Numbered from the stretch's first letter, positions 35,145 to 44,776 are shown. The stretch is DNA of 64,000 bases from Pelagisphaera sp964404745 (GCA_964404745.1 CAYOLG010000005.1:87171-151170); one strand, 5' to 3'. Notes: generated from the sequence alone by a model not told the origin. A program made the numbers and translations.

Positions 35145-37010
35145 ATGAAGCCCATAAATCAGTTTCTCGTTTCCAATGGAATTCGAATCGCCAACAATCC
35201 CTGCATTAGCCCGGACTTTTGTCTGAGCTGGGATGAGCTGAGATCGAATTTGCAACACGACAAGGGGATCGTTGCTTATCCGCAAAGCGCGTTCGAGACT
35301 TCGGCGGGTAGGTGGACGCTGGTCGAAGATAATCAGGGCGATCATGCTTGGCGATTGCAGGGAACGGCCGCCGAATTGAAAGACGTCGGTTTAGAGGGCG
35401 GTTGCCTGATCGGAGAGGCGACCTATTTCCCAGCTACATTTGAAAATCTGATCGCCCTGAAAAATCAGGTTCAGGAAAGCGATCTGGATAGCTCCATATT
35501 CCCGACTGCTGGGGGCCGGCTTGGCCGATCGACGCTGGGTATCGGAGCCCGTTTTACCACTTTGCATTGGCCAGGAGTGGATTGGGCCATGGCTAATCTT
35601 GGACTGGGCATGACCGCAAATCAGAACAGCATTCCTAGAGAGTTGGTTTTCGATGTGGATGTCATGCTGGCCGATAAATTGGATACCGTGCCTTTTCCCT
35701 TCATCGGGACGAGTGTTCCTGAAGGACACCAAGGCCAATCGGTTGAAGGCATGAGTCACGGTTGCGTATTGGCTAAATTGAAGACCGGGTTTCACCGCAA
35801 CCGCATCGCTTGGAGCTTTAACGCGGACCACCAGCCAATCGGAGGAAAATTCGATGGCAGGGAGAATGCGCTGGTGAATGGGTGCTTATTCGCTTCCTAC
35901 ATCACTTTCGACCTATCGCCAGAGCTAGCGCAGACTGTACCCGTGGATTCGGCCGAGGAAAATCAGATCTATGTGGATTCCGAGATTGGGGCAGAGCTAG
36001 TTTCTCGGGTGGCGCGTCGTGTTGCCGATGTTGGGATCGAACTAGATAACGAAGAATTGAATACGCTCTTGCGGTACGTCTGGCCTGCCATGCAAAAGAT
36101 GAAGGCGCGGGATGGCAAGTACCGATCGGCTCGTGAAAAAGCGTTTTCCACTGAGGTTGGGCGCAAGTATTTAAGAGAACTTTCCATCGATGAATTGCCG
36201 GGATTGACCTCTCCGGAAACGACGGCGGTTATGCTGTCCCTGTGCGAGGAGATGGAAATGCCAGTCGATTTCGTAGCCCCGGCTTTTGGCTTCCAGAAAA
36301 ATATGCCCTATCCGGACAACCAAGTGCTGGAAGCGCTGGTGGAAAGGCAATGGTCCGTCTGCAGGGCTTTCGATGTCAGCATTGGTTTCCATTCAGGGTC
36401 TGGAAAATCGGCAGAGAACTATCAGGTGATGGGGCGCGTTACGGGAAGCAACCTCGAGATAAAGACGAGCGGGCGCTACACTTACGAAATGGGGGTGGCT
36501 TTGGCGGATTCGAGTGACCCGAGCGACCAGTCGCTTTGGCAAGATTGGTACAGCTTCACTAAAGAACTGGCTATGGCAGGAGCTTTTAGCGAATCGGAAA
36601 CCGAGCGGAAAATGGCCCGAGAGTTCATTGAGGACGCCTTGAGGCTGGAAGGAAAATCAACGGACGTATTCCAGTCGCAGGCTAGCGTTCGCGAGACTTT
36701 GGATTCGCTAGCTCCCAGCCCGGACCATATGTTCTGGTTTGAATACAATTTTCTCTATGTTTTGGCAGCCGATGGAAAAGCGGAAAAGTCGGTCCTAGGC
36801 GATCATTCTCCCGCAGGTTATCGTCAGCGCCGAAGATTCTATTCGATTAGCGACGAAGGGAGATTGCGATTCGCTCAAGGAGTGGCCGCATACATACTTT
36901 TCTTGGCTGAGAATACAGGTCTGGCGCCGGCCGAGGTTTGCCATTCAGCTCAGCAACGGCTTTCTGAATACAGCCAATTTAGCGAATTGATTGGCGATAT
37001 TTCGAGGTAA
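35145..37010 (+). CDS. UxaE-like protein (tagaturonate epimerase family candidate)
   Basis: The 621-residue cytoplasmic protein carries a characteristic FHSGSGKSAENYQVMGR segment followed by G-S-N-L-E-I-K-T-S-G-R, resembling the active-site region of tagaturonate epimerase (UxaE), which interconverts D-tagaturonate and D-fructuronate. It lies directly upstream of uxaC on the same strand, which makes a uronate role likely, but it is longer than known UxaE and I judge the assignment by pattern only. The ATG giving MKPINQFL was chosen; the 51 upstream codons look non-coding. Product specificity is not certain. Confidence 0.6.
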   Translation: MKPINQFLVSNGIRIANNPCISPDFCLSWDELRSNLQHDKGIVAYPQSAFETSAGRWTLVEDNQGDHAWRLQGTAAELKDVGLEGGCLIGEATYFPATFENLIALKNQVQESDLDSSIFPTAGGRLGRSTLGIGARFTTLHWPGVDWAMANLGLGMTANQNSIPRELVFDVDVMLADKLDTVPFPFIGTSVPEGHQGQSVEGMSHGCVLAKLKTGFHRNRIAWSFNADHQPIGGKFDGRENALVNGCLFASYITFDLSPELAQTVPVDSAEENQIYVDSEIGAELVSRVARRVADVGIELDNEELNTLLRYVWPAMQKMKARDGKYRSAREKAFSTEVGRKYLRELSIDELPGLTSPETTAVMLSLCEEMEMPVDFVAPAFGFQKNMPYPDNQVLEALVERQWSVCRAFDVSIGFHSGSGKSAENYQVMGRVTGSNLEIKTSGRYTYEMGVALADSSDPSDQSLWQDWYSFTKELAMAGAFSESETERKMAREFIEDALRLEGKSTDVFQSQASVRETLDSLAPSPDHMFWFEYNFLYVLAADGKAEKSVLGDHSPAGYRQRRRFYSISDEGRLRFAQGVAAYILFLAENTGLAPAEVCHSAQQRLSEYSQFSELIGDISR

Positions 37011-37085
37011 GCGATCAGGGGTGATACCAGTTCAAGTAGTCGTTCGATTTTGGGTAAGGAGGACCGGCTCGGGCCCCTCTAGCTT

Positions 37086-37256
37086 AGAGAGTGTCCAATA
37101 AGTCGATGATGTAGCGGGCCCGTCCCTTGCCCGTTCGACGGGCTCAGGGCCATGAGCTCAGCCGAAGGGCGGCGACCGCAGATGCAGTGGGTACCCTACT
37201 GAAGCGGTTGCCGCGAGCAGCGACCCTACAAATTTTGGATTTATTGGACACTCTCT
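37086..37256. repeat. MITE-like element with 16-bp terminal inverted repeats
   Basis: AGAGAGTGTCCAATAA at the left end is exactly matched in reverse complement by TTATTGGACACTCTCT at the right end, 139 bases apart. The interior holds no gene but includes a palindromic segment with GTTCGACGGGCTCAGG and CTCAGCCGAAGGGCGG. No clear target duplication is visible. It occupies much of the 465-base space between the uxaE-like gene and uxaC; the remainder shows no gene. Confidence 0.65.
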
Positions 37257-37475
37257 TAGAAAATCTCGCTTTGCGAATGCTAGGACTGTGTGTCTCAAAC
37301 TGTTGCCCCGGTTTCGCGAGGCCTAGAATGCTGGCCATCGTTGCTGGTCGGCGTTTCGCCAATAGCGTTTCGCGTCGGGATTGAGGCATTGGGGGAGTCG
37401 GCTGTCTATCTAAGAAACAGAAAGCAGGTATTGCGGCTGGACTTCACTAAATCGAATTCGATACTTGGGGTACAT

Positions 37476-38882
37476 ATGACGTTTATCAACGACGAATTCA
37501 TGCTGCAAAACGACGCGGCTAGAGAATTGTATACGCGTTACGCCAAAGACGAGCCGATATTCGATTATCACTGCCATCTACCACCACGGGATGTAGCCAG
37601 CAATCGCGTTTTCTCCAATATGTTCGAGATTTGGTTGGAGGGCGACCACTACAAGTGGCGGGCGATGCGGGCGAATGGCGTGCCGGAAGCGCTGGTGACA
37701 GGCGATGCTGATCCCTATGATAAATTTCTAGCGTGGTGTAAGGCGGTCCCGAATACGATGCGGAATCCCCTTTATCACTGGAGTCATTTAGAGCTGAAGC
37801 GCTATTTCGGCATCGACCTCATTATTAGCGAGGAAACGGCTGAGGAAATCTGGAACGCCGGCAACGAACGGCTGAAGTCGGAAGACTTAAGCGCCCAAGG
37901 AATTCTGAAGAACTTCAAAGTCAAGATGGTCGGCACCACTGACGATCCGACGGATAGCCTGGAGCATCACAAAACGATAGATTCATTGGGATTGAATACA
38001 AAGGTCGTGCCTACGTTTCGCCCAGACAAAGGATTGCTGGTGGACGCGCCGGAGCAATTCAATGCTTGGGTGAATAGACTAGCTGAGGTTTGTGGCGAGG
38101 CTATAGATTCGCTGGGCGATTTCCTGTCGGCCCTGAAGTCTCGTCATGATTTCTTTCACCAAATGGGCGGCCGCTTGAGTGACCACGGCATTGAACGATG
38201 CTTCTATGCGGAAACGGATGAGGCTACGGTCGAATCGATTTTTCATAGGGCCCGTAAAGGTCAGGCTGCGACGGCGAATGAGAAGGAGCAATTCGGGTTT
38301 TATCTCATGCGGGAGTTTGGCCGATGGAATGCGGAGAAGGATTGGGCCATGCAGCTCCACATAGGGGCTTTGCGGAACAACAACTCGCGTAGATTCAAAG
38401 AACTGGGGCCCGATACCGGATTCGATTCCATTTCGGACGTTCCTCAGATCGAAAAGCTGGGTCAGTTTTTCGACAGCCTCGAGCAGACGGACCAATTGCC
38501 AAAGACCGTAGTATACAATTTGAATTGGACCGACAACTACGCGGTGATGACTATGCTATGTAATTTCCAGGATGGCAAAATCCCGGGTAAAATGCAGCTG
38601 GGTACCGGATGGTGGCACTCGGATCAGAAAGAAGCGATGGTCGCCCAGATAAACGCTTTGTCGAACCTCGGGCTCTTTCCGCATTTTGTTGGAATGCTGA
38701 CAGACTCTCGCTCATTCCTCTCGTATCCAAGACACGAATATTTTAGGCGGATCCTCTGCAATCTCGTCGGCGAAGATCTAGAAAACGGCGAATTGCCTGA
38801 CGATATGGAGTTGGTTGGGAACATGGTCCGGCGAATCTGCTACCAGAACGCCGTCGATTACTTCTGCGTGGATGTTGCGTAA
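37476..38882 (+). CDS. uxaC: Glucuronate/galacturonate isomerase
   Basis: UxaC converts D-glucuronate to D-fructuronate and D-galacturonate to D-tagaturonate. The amidohydrolase-fold protein has FDYHCHLPP near the N-terminus, LHIGALRNNN and GTGWWHSDQKEAM in the middle and LTDSRSFLSYPRHEYFRRILC near the C-terminus, all standard UxaC segments. The ATG giving MTFINDEF was chosen, leaving 468 residues, the normal size. The upstream UxaE-like gene would link its two products. Confidence 0.95.
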   Translation: MTFINDEFMLQNDAARELYTRYAKDEPIFDYHCHLPPRDVASNRVFSNMFEIWLEGDHYKWRAMRANGVPEALVTGDADPYDKFLAWCKAVPNTMRNPLYHWSHLELKRYFGIDLIISEETAEEIWNAGNERLKSEDLSAQGILKNFKVKMVGTTDDPTDSLEHHKTIDSLGLNTKVVPTFRPDKGLLVDAPEQFNAWVNRLAEVCGEAIDSLGDFLSALKSRHDFFHQMGGRLSDHGIERCFYAETDEATVESIFHRARKGQAATANEKEQFGFYLMREFGRWNAEKDWAMQLHIGALRNNNSRRFKELGPDTGFDSISDVPQIEKLGQFFDSLEQTDQLPKTVVYNLNWTDNYAVMTMLCNFQDGKIPGKMQLGTGWWHSDQKEAMVAQINALSNLGLFPHFVGMLTDSRSFLSYPRHEYFRRILCNLVGEDLENGELPDDMELVGNMVRRICYQNAVDYFCVDVA

Positions 38883-39067
38883 GGTAGCTCAGGTTTCCAG
38901 CCCGTTTTCCGAGCGTATGTTCACAGACAGGATGCCTGTGCTACTTCTGTTCTAGTCGTTAGCAATGTAGGGCCTTCGCTCGCGAATAGCCGCTTAGGTT
39001 AATTAGTGGGCTTGCCAATGCGGCTTGGCGCAAGCGCCAGCCCTACGATTATTCGAGTGCAGCGTTT

Positions 39068-39129
39068 GGTAGCGGGCGATCTCACGCCTACGCTGGAGCT
39101 ACGGCGGCGCGAGCCGATCGCCCGCTACC
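39068..39129. repeat. Dispersed palindromic repeat, copy B
   Basis: A perfect 14-bp inverted repeat (GGTAGCGGGCGATC and its complement GATCGCCCGCTACC) encloses a GC-rich interior. The element is a diverged reverse-complement copy of the one at 33997-34050. The space 38883-39153 between uxaC and the sulfatase holds this and the phrase AGGATGCCTGTGCTAC, with no gene. Confidence 0.8.
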
Positions 39130-39153
39130 TGAAAGAATATTTTTTCTCCCGTT

Positions 39154-40689
39154 TCAGTCGTTCAGCTTGGCGGAGGCGTACCAATCATTCCATTGCTTGG
39201 CTAGATTGGCGAGACGCTCGGGTTCTTTGCTAGCCAGGTTGTGTGACTCGTTTCGGTCTTTGGAAATGTCGTAGAGCTCCCAATCATCTCCCCAGCGCAC
39301 GGCCTTGAAGTTACCGTCTCGAACGGCGGCTCCTTGCTTCCATTGCCAGAAAAGGGGTTTGCCTCGATTCAGCGGTTTGCCTTCGAGGGCGGGCACGAGG
39401 CTGACACCTTCCATGGGAGCAATATCGATTCCATGATGGCGTTTTGGATACGATGCTTTCCCGATATCGACGACTGTCGCCATGATGTCGATAAAGTGAG
39501 CGGGTTCGCGGTTATAACTGCCGGGGTTCCTCAATCCCTTGGGCCAGTAAGCGATAAACGGAGTGCAAATGCCGCCTTCATGGCTGTAGTTTTTGTAGTA
39601 GCGAAACGGTGTGTTCTGGATGATGGCCCAGTCCTCGCCAACGGTGTCGAAGCTGGCTACTTTGCCGGCGTCTTCGGCAGCCATCGAAACGACCTTGGCT
39701 CCGGTGTCTTCGGCGCAGGCTCCGTTGTCGGAGGCGAAAAAAATCAGCGTATTCTCGAGCCGACCTTGCTGCCGGAGTTTTTCCAGAATCTTGCCAATAT
39801 TCTGATCGACGCGGTCCAGCATCGCGGCGTAGATCTCCATGCGCGTCGATTCCGTCTCCTTTTCAGCTTTAGAAAGGGTCTCCCAGTCTCGAGCTTGAGG
39901 CTTTCCGATCAGCGGATTCTTTTTCGGATCGATGAGACCCATTTCCACTTGCCGTTGGTAACGAGTTTCTTGAATCGCTTGGTAGCCCTTGTCGTAGACG
40001 CCTTTGTACTTGGCGATGTCCTCGGGCCAGGCGTGCAGTGGATAATGGGGAGCGTTGTAGGACAGGTATAGAATGAACGGTTTCGCCTTTGTTTCTGGCT
40101 CATCGAACCATTCTAGAGCGCTGTCCGTGAAGGCATCCGTAGCGTAAAAATTTGGATCTTCGGGCGTGTAGGGGTAGTAGGTTTTTTCATCGATACACCA
40201 GTAGCGGACGCGCTTATGTCCGGGTTCGGGCTCGCCGGGCCGCTGGAATCCGGGATTCCAGAAATTGCAGCAGCCGTCCCGCAATCCGTAGTAGTGATCG
40301 AACCCCCGATCGAAAAGATTTTCCGTTCCATGATGTTTCCCGGAGGCCAAGGTGCGGTAGCCGACATCCCCGAGGATCTCTCCGAGCGTCACCGAGTTTC
40401 TCATCTCGCCATGGGATTCATCCATGCCGCTTTGCTGGGCATAGACGCCAGTTAGCAAGCATGCCCTGGAGGGAAAGCACTTGGCGGTATTGTACATCTG
40501 GGTGAAGCGGATGCCATCTTGGGCCAGTTGGTCGATGTTCGGGGTGTCGATTTCGCTCCCGTAGCAACCTAGATCAGACCAGCCCATATCGTCGACGAGT
40601 ATGAAGATGACGTTGGGACGGTCGTCTGCGTTTGCCTGAGAAATGAGGGCGATTGCGAAAGTGGCGAAGAGGATGAAGAATCGTTTCAT
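39154..40689 (-). CDS. Secreted arylsulfatase-like sulfatase
   Basis: A signal peptide (KRFFILFATFAIALISQANA) precedes the sulfatase fold, which begins with NVIFILVDDMGWSDLGCYG and holds the formylglycine signature C71-F-P-S-R75-ACLLTG. A later metal site is IFFASDNGA. It would remove sulfate from a carbohydrate in the periplasm or outside. The ATG just before the signal peptide was chosen over one 15 codons upstream. It is divergent from the DUF6807 gene. Confidence 0.92.
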   Translation of the reverse strand: MKRFFILFATFAIALISQANADDRPNVIFILVDDMGWSDLGCYGSEIDTPNIDQLAQDGIRFTQMYNTAKCFPSRACLLTGVYAQQSGMDESHGEMRNSVTLGEILGDVGYRTLASGKHHGTENLFDRGFDHYYGLRDGCCNFWNPGFQRPGEPEPGHKRVRYWCIDEKTYYPYTPEDPNFYATDAFTDSALEWFDEPETKAKPFILYLSYNAPHYPLHAWPEDIAKYKGVYDKGYQAIQETRYQRQVEMGLIDPKKNPLIGKPQARDWETLSKAEKETESTRMEIYAAMLDRVDQNIGKILEKLRQQGRLENTLIFFASDNGACAEDTGAKVVSMAAEDAGKVASFDTVGEDWAIIQNTPFRYYKNYSHEGGICTPFIAYWPKGLRNPGSYNREPAHFIDIMATVVDIGKASYPKRHHGIDIAPMEGVSLVPALEGKPLNRGKPLFWQWKQGAAVRDGNFKAVRWGDDWELYDISKDRNESHNLASKEPERLANLAKQWNDWYASAKLND

Positions 40690-40861
40690 GCGGGAAGGAT
40701 CGGAAGTGAGAGGTCGAATGGTCATATTAGCCACAATTCCGGGAAGGTAAAGCGTGTAGATGCTTGCTGCTCAGAAAGCGGCTTTGGGGCTGGCAATTCC
40801 TGAAATCTCCCTAAAAAGTGTAGATTATTCTATTTTGTTATCGCTGAAGAATCATTCGATT

Positions 40862-41854
40862 ATGAAAACGCTTTCCGCTTTCGTCGCCCTAATTAGTCTC
40901 ATCGTCTTGCTGTCCCAAGCGAGCGCGGACACCGGCTTCACCATAGAAGAGGTTCCCTCGGGCCTCATCATTAAACACAATGGAGAACTCGTTACCAACT
41001 ACGTAATCGACCAGGCCAATAAGCCGTACATGTGGCCGCTGATTGGGCCCAACCGAAAACCGATGACCCGAGCCTACCCGATGCAGGACATAGAGGGTGA
41101 ACGTCAAGATCACCCGCACCATCGATCCATTTGGTTCGGGCATCAAAACATGGGTGGATTCGACACCTGGACAGAAAGCATGACCTACACGGAGCGTGAA
41201 GAATGGACGAAAGAGCGTATCGATGAGGCCCTGGCCAAAATTGGACGCACCGTGCATCGGGAATTCTCCCAATTGGATGCCAATGAGAAACGTGCTATCG
41301 TGAAAACCAAGAACGACTATGTTGGGAGCGCAGGGGAGAAATTGCTCTCCGACGAGCGGACGATCATTTTCCGGAAGACCAATTCCCAGCTGATTATCGA
41401 TTTCGATATTAGCTTGATCGCCAGTTATGGAGACATCGAACTGGGGGATATCAAGGATGCCGGTCTATGTGTGCGGATTCCTACAGCGCTGGATTTGAAA
41501 ACAGGCAAGGGTGGAACGATTATCAATAGTGAAGGTATTCGAGATGGGGATACGTGGAGTAAACGAGCGACTTGGGTGGATTATAACGGTCTCATGGATG
41601 GAGAACGCGTAGGCATAGCGATATTGAATCACCCATCTAGTTTCAATCACCCAACGCCTTGGCATGTGAGAGACTATGGTCTGTTCACTGCGAATCCGTT
41701 CGGCTTCAAGTCCCTGGATGAGTCTCGCGAGGACATCACCTTTACGCTAGCTAAGGGAACTCGCGTGCTAATGAAGCACCGTATCATTTTCCACAAAGGC
41801 GACGAAAAAAAGGCCAAGATCGCCCAAGCTTTCGAGCGCTACGCCAAGCAGTAG
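40862..41854 (+). CDS. Secreted PmoA-family (DUF6807) protein
   Basis: The 330-residue product has a signal peptide ending near ASA-DTG and the family's hallmark DHPHHRSIWFGHQNMGG. DUF6807/PmoA proteins are common in glycan-degradation loci of Planctomycetota and Verrucomicrobiota; their reaction is not established, though a lyase or hydrolase role on sugar-like substrates has been suspected. The ATG giving MKTLSAF was chosen. The divergent sulfatase suggests co-regulation. Confidence 0.88.
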   Translation: MKTLSAFVALISLIVLLSQASADTGFTIEEVPSGLIIKHNGELVTNYVIDQANKPYMWPLIGPNRKPMTRAYPMQDIEGERQDHPHHRSIWFGHQNMGGFDTWTESMTYTEREEWTKERIDEALAKIGRTVHREFSQLDANEKRAIVKTKNDYVGSAGEKLLSDERTIIFRKTNSQLIIDFDISLIASYGDIELGDIKDAGLCVRIPTALDLKTGKGGTIINSEGIRDGDTWSKRATWVDYNGLMDGERVGIAILNHPSSFNHPTPWHVRDYGLFTANPFGFKSLDESREDITFTLAKGTRVLMKHRIIFHKGDEKKAKIAQAFERYAKQ

Positions 41855-41888
41855 AGCTGGAGCTTGCTAGAGCTTAGCGTCGATAGGC

Positions 41889-41962
41889 AGGGCTGATTGT
41901 CCCCAACCGGCCATCGGACCCCCCCCAAAAAAAAGTGCCGCCGATTAGGGACAATTGGCCCT
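41889..41962. repeat. Long imperfect hairpin element beginning AGGGCTGATTGTCCCC
   Basis: The left arm (41889-41911) and the right arm (41937-41962, ending AATTGGCCCT) are near-perfect inverted repeats around a C8-A8 loop region. The sequence TAGGCAGGGCT that opens it also flanks the assembly gap at 53647. It fills the space between the DUF6807 gene and the converging enolase-superfamily gene and may double as a bidirectional terminator. Confidence 0.6.
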
Positions 41963-41980
41963 AACGTTTAGGCAGAAACA

Positions 41981-43372
41981 CTACTCGAAGCTAACCGAGG
42001 GTTCTGGCAGTTGCCGCTCGATTTCGTTGACCCGGTAGCCGAAGCCGGCACCTTGAATCGTATCCAGTTTAAGGATTCCGTTTCTGCGCTGGAAGATGCC
42101 TGGGTGAATGGTTTGTTCCGCCAGCGAAGCATCCGGGTAGAATTGCATTCCATTGGACTCGACTCCCATGATAGTTCCGGCATGGGCTGCCAACTGAATG
42201 TGGGGCAGTTGAGCTAGCATGGGATTAGTTAGATCTTGGACCATCAGGGTCATGCCTTGAGCCTTGGCCCAGCAGAGACTAAGAAGGGCTCCAGTCTGTG
42301 TCTTACATGTCTTCAGAGCTACCCCGGTCCAGCCGAGTTCGCGTCCGAGCCGGACGAGATTCCAATCGTGAGCGCTCTCATCCATAAAGAGCGGTTTCCG
42401 GGCGCTGACACTGTGGACATCGATTTGATTGGCTTCCAGGTCGTAAGGGAAAGGCTGCTCAACGTATAGAATTGCTTGATACGTTCGAGGATGTTCGTCA
42501 CGCAATCGATCGAGTATGTCGTTGACGTATTCAGGATCGGTTACCGCGCAGTTGAAATCGGTTGTGAGCCAATCGACATTCTTTTCCTGGGCGATCTTTC
42601 CGATGGCCACTAGCCGTTGGTAGTCCCAATTCGCATCATCGCCGCGAAGCTTGATTTTCAAGCAGTTGAGTCCATCCCGATCGATCCAATCCCGAAGCAG
42701 CGTTGGATAGCCGTCGTCAGGCTCGTCGCCTGTGAGCTCCTCCTCGGAGATGGGGTCCAACCCGCCAACCAAGTGCCATACAGGCAGCACATCGGGAGCG
42801 GATTCAAGAAAGTCAGACGGATATTTGCCCTTGAATTGTTCCGCGGGCTCAAGGAAAGCGGCGAGATCCTTGCTTAGGTAGTCCGAGGTATAAGTCTCGT
42901 AGATCGGCTTTCGCTGCAGGTTTCCGTAAGCGTCGTGGAGGGCGATGTCGAGTGGCGAGAAACAGACGAGGGCGGCTAGATGGGGCAAAGCGCTCTCCGC
43001 TGATCTGCCAGCATTGAAGGCGTTTTGCAGTTGGGTAAGCTGCCCTTCGATGAATGCGTGGCCGATTTCCAAGGCGTGGCCTGATTCACCGAAGAATTTG
43101 AATTCCCGAGTGAGGGTTTCAGTAAAGGCCTGCAAGGCCGACTCCCGCTCCTCGTAGCTAATGGGGGCGGGCCATACCCAGCCAACGCTTAGGGGCGTTT
43201 CGCCCCAGCCGAGAGCTGTCATTCCATCGCTCCCTTCTATCTTTACGCAGCTCCGGGCGCAGATCACACGGGTAAGCACCTGATTCCCGAATTTTAGCGG
43301 CACCCGCATGGATACAGGCAGGAAATAGAGACTGGCGTCGACGATTCGGGCGGAGCGAGATTCAATGTCCAT
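41981..43372 (-). CDS. Enolase-superfamily (mandelate racemase/muconate lactonizing-like) enzyme
   Basis: The 463-residue enzyme shows an enolase-superfamily barrel: the acid/base Lys in LKIKLRGD, metal-ligand positions in TTDFNCAVTD, VEQPFP and FMDESAHD, and a second Lys in ALKTCKTQTG. Such enzymes abstract a proton next to a carboxylate, commonly to dehydrate or epimerise sugar acids. It is longer than most relatives, with inserted loops. It is divergent from a Tat-exported TIM-barrel gene across a LacI-type palindrome. The substrate is unknown; a sugar acid is likely. Confidence 0.82.
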   Translation of the reverse strand: MDIESRSARIVDASLYFLPVSMRVPLKFGNQVLTRVICARSCVKIEGSDGMTALGWGETPLSVGWVWPAPISYEERESALQAFTETLTREFKFFGESGHALEIGHAFIEGQLTQLQNAFNAGRSAESALPHLAALVCFSPLDIALHDAYGNLQRKPIYETYTSDYLSKDLAAFLEPAEQFKGKYPSDFLESAPDVLPVWHLVGGLDPISEEELTGDEPDDGYPTLLRDWIDRDGLNCLKIKLRGDDANWDYQRLVAIGKIAQEKNVDWLTTDFNCAVTDPEYVNDILDRLRDEHPRTYQAILYVEQPFPYDLEANQIDVHSVSARKPLFMDESAHDWNLVRLGRELGWTGVALKTCKTQTGALLSLCWAKAQGMTLMVQDLTNPMLAQLPHIQLAAHAGTIMGVESNGMQFYPDASLAEQTIHPGIFQRRNGILKLDTIQGAGFGYRVNEIERQLPEPSVSFE

Positions 43373-43566
43373 CCCGTTTGCTAGGGGGCTTGCCGAAGCG
43401 GGTCAAGCGCTGGGGAGATTATAAAGCCCGTTCCCGCGGATTGCGGAAGGGAAATCAGTAGTCCGGTACTTCAGCCGGCGAAAACCAGCAGAAGCTTGAA
43501 CTCACGCGGGCTTGCTAGAGAGCCCCGCTACTCGAATCAGTCTTGTCCTAGTGTACCCAGAAACTC

Positions 43567-43588
43567 TTTTTGGTAACGTTACCGAAAA
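43567..43588. promoter_or_regulatory. LacI-family-type operator palindrome
   Basis: GGTAACGTTACC (43572-43583) is a perfect CG-centred palindrome flanked by T and A runs (TTTTT...GAAAA), the form bound by LacI/GalR regulators. It sits in the 424-base space between divergent genes for the enolase-superfamily enzyme and the TIM-barrel protein, about 200 bases from each start. No lacI-type gene is in the window, and no gene is seen in the rest of the space. Confidence 0.6.
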
Positions 43589-43796
43589 TAGTTTCACGAT
43601 AGAGCGTGACGCCCGATTCAGCGTGCGAGCCGCCCGCGATCCCAATTGAATGCAAAAATGGGAAGGGCGTGAATGATTTTGTCTACACGGTCAGGTTGAG
43701 GGGCTATTGTGGCCAAGCCAACCGATTGACCACAATCTAACGATGAGCTCGGAGCTTGCCCTGAGGATATTCCCTTGGAAAGATAGAGGAATGCAA

Positions 43797-44732
43797 ATGG
43801 ATCGACGACAATTCGGCAAATTGGCCGCCATGGGGATTGCGGGGTTAGCGGTAGGCTCAAGCCGGGCGGCGACCAGCACTTCGGATCGCTTGAATGTCAA
43901 CTTGTTCTCCAAGCACTTGCAGTTTCTGGACTACCAGGATATGGCGGACGCCACCGCGGATTTGGGCTTCGACGGAGTCGATCTCACTGTTCGGCCGGGT
44001 GGACATGTCTCGCCCGAGCGGGCTGAGGATGACCTCCCAAAGGCGGTCGATGCCATCAAGCGAGCAGGCTTGGCTCCGAAGATGCTCGTTTCGCGCGTGA
44101 CAAGCGCCGACGACAAAGACGGTATCCAATCGCTGAAGACTGCTGCCAGGCTGGGCTTCACCCATTACCGGATGGGCTACTTCCGGCCCAAGGAAGGAAA
44201 CAGCCTCAGGGAAAACTTGGAATTCTGCCAGAAGGAGTTAGACGGATTGGAAGCGTTCAACCGCGAACAGGGGTTGCACGGGGCTTATCAAAATCATGCT
44301 GGCAAAGTGATTGGTTCTTACGTGACGGATCTGGCCCATCTGCTCGACGGCCGTGATCCTAGATGTATGGGTTGCCAGTACGATATACGCCATGCAACGG
44401 TGGACGGGGGGTCGTCCTGGTCACTGGGATTAAGTTATTTGCGCAGCCATATCCGGACAATGCCGATCAAGGATTTTTCGTGGGTAAAGCAGAACGGCGT
44501 GTGGAAGCCGCAGAACGTACCTCTTGGCCAAGGTATGGTTGACTTTCAGGGCTACTTTAAGGCTCTCAGAGGGTATGGCATCAAACCCCTTGTGTCCTTG
44601 CATCTGGAATACGATCTTGGCGGAGCGGAGCATGGAGACCGGAAAATCAAGACCTCCCAGAAGGAAGTGTTTGCTGCCATGAAACGCGATTTGAAGCACT
44701 TGCATGAAATGTGGGAAGCGAGTGCCGGGTGA
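43797..44732 (+). CDS. Tat-exported TIM-barrel sugar isomerase/epimerase-like protein
   Basis: The N-terminus has a twin-arginine signal (MDRRQFGKLAAMGIAGLAVG) ending near SRAA. The mature part is an AP-endonuclease-2-type TIM barrel (FDGVDLTVRPGGHVSPE early; YQNHAG in the middle; the C-terminal PLVSLHLEYDLGG). The ATG at 43797 is preferred over one two codons earlier because AGAGGA lies six bases before it. These exported proteins occur with Gfo/Idh proteins in the same phylum and probably process modified sugars in the periplasm. Exact activity unknown. Confidence 0.85.
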   Translation: MDRRQFGKLAAMGIAGLAVGSSRAATSTSDRLNVNLFSKHLQFLDYQDMADATADLGFDGVDLTVRPGGHVSPERAEDDLPKAVDAIKRAGLAPKMLVSRVTSADDKDGIQSLKTAARLGFTHYRMGYFRPKEGNSLRENLEFCQKELDGLEAFNREQGLHGAYQNHAGKVIGSYVTDLAHLLDGRDPRCMGCQYDIRHATVDGGSSWSLGLSYLRSHIRTMPIKDFSWVKQNGVWKPQNVPLGQGMVDFQGYFKALRGYGIKPLVSLHLEYDLGGAEHGDRKIKTSQKEVFAAMKRDLKHLHEMWEASAG

Positions 44733-44776
44733 ATTTATGTTGAATAGGCGAGTTAGAGAGTGGATTGACATAATTA

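Noticed and set aside
37451..37462. ATCGAATTCGAT palindrome before uxaC
   Set aside because: A 12-base palindrome is expected several times in 64 kb by chance and it lacks flanking symmetry.
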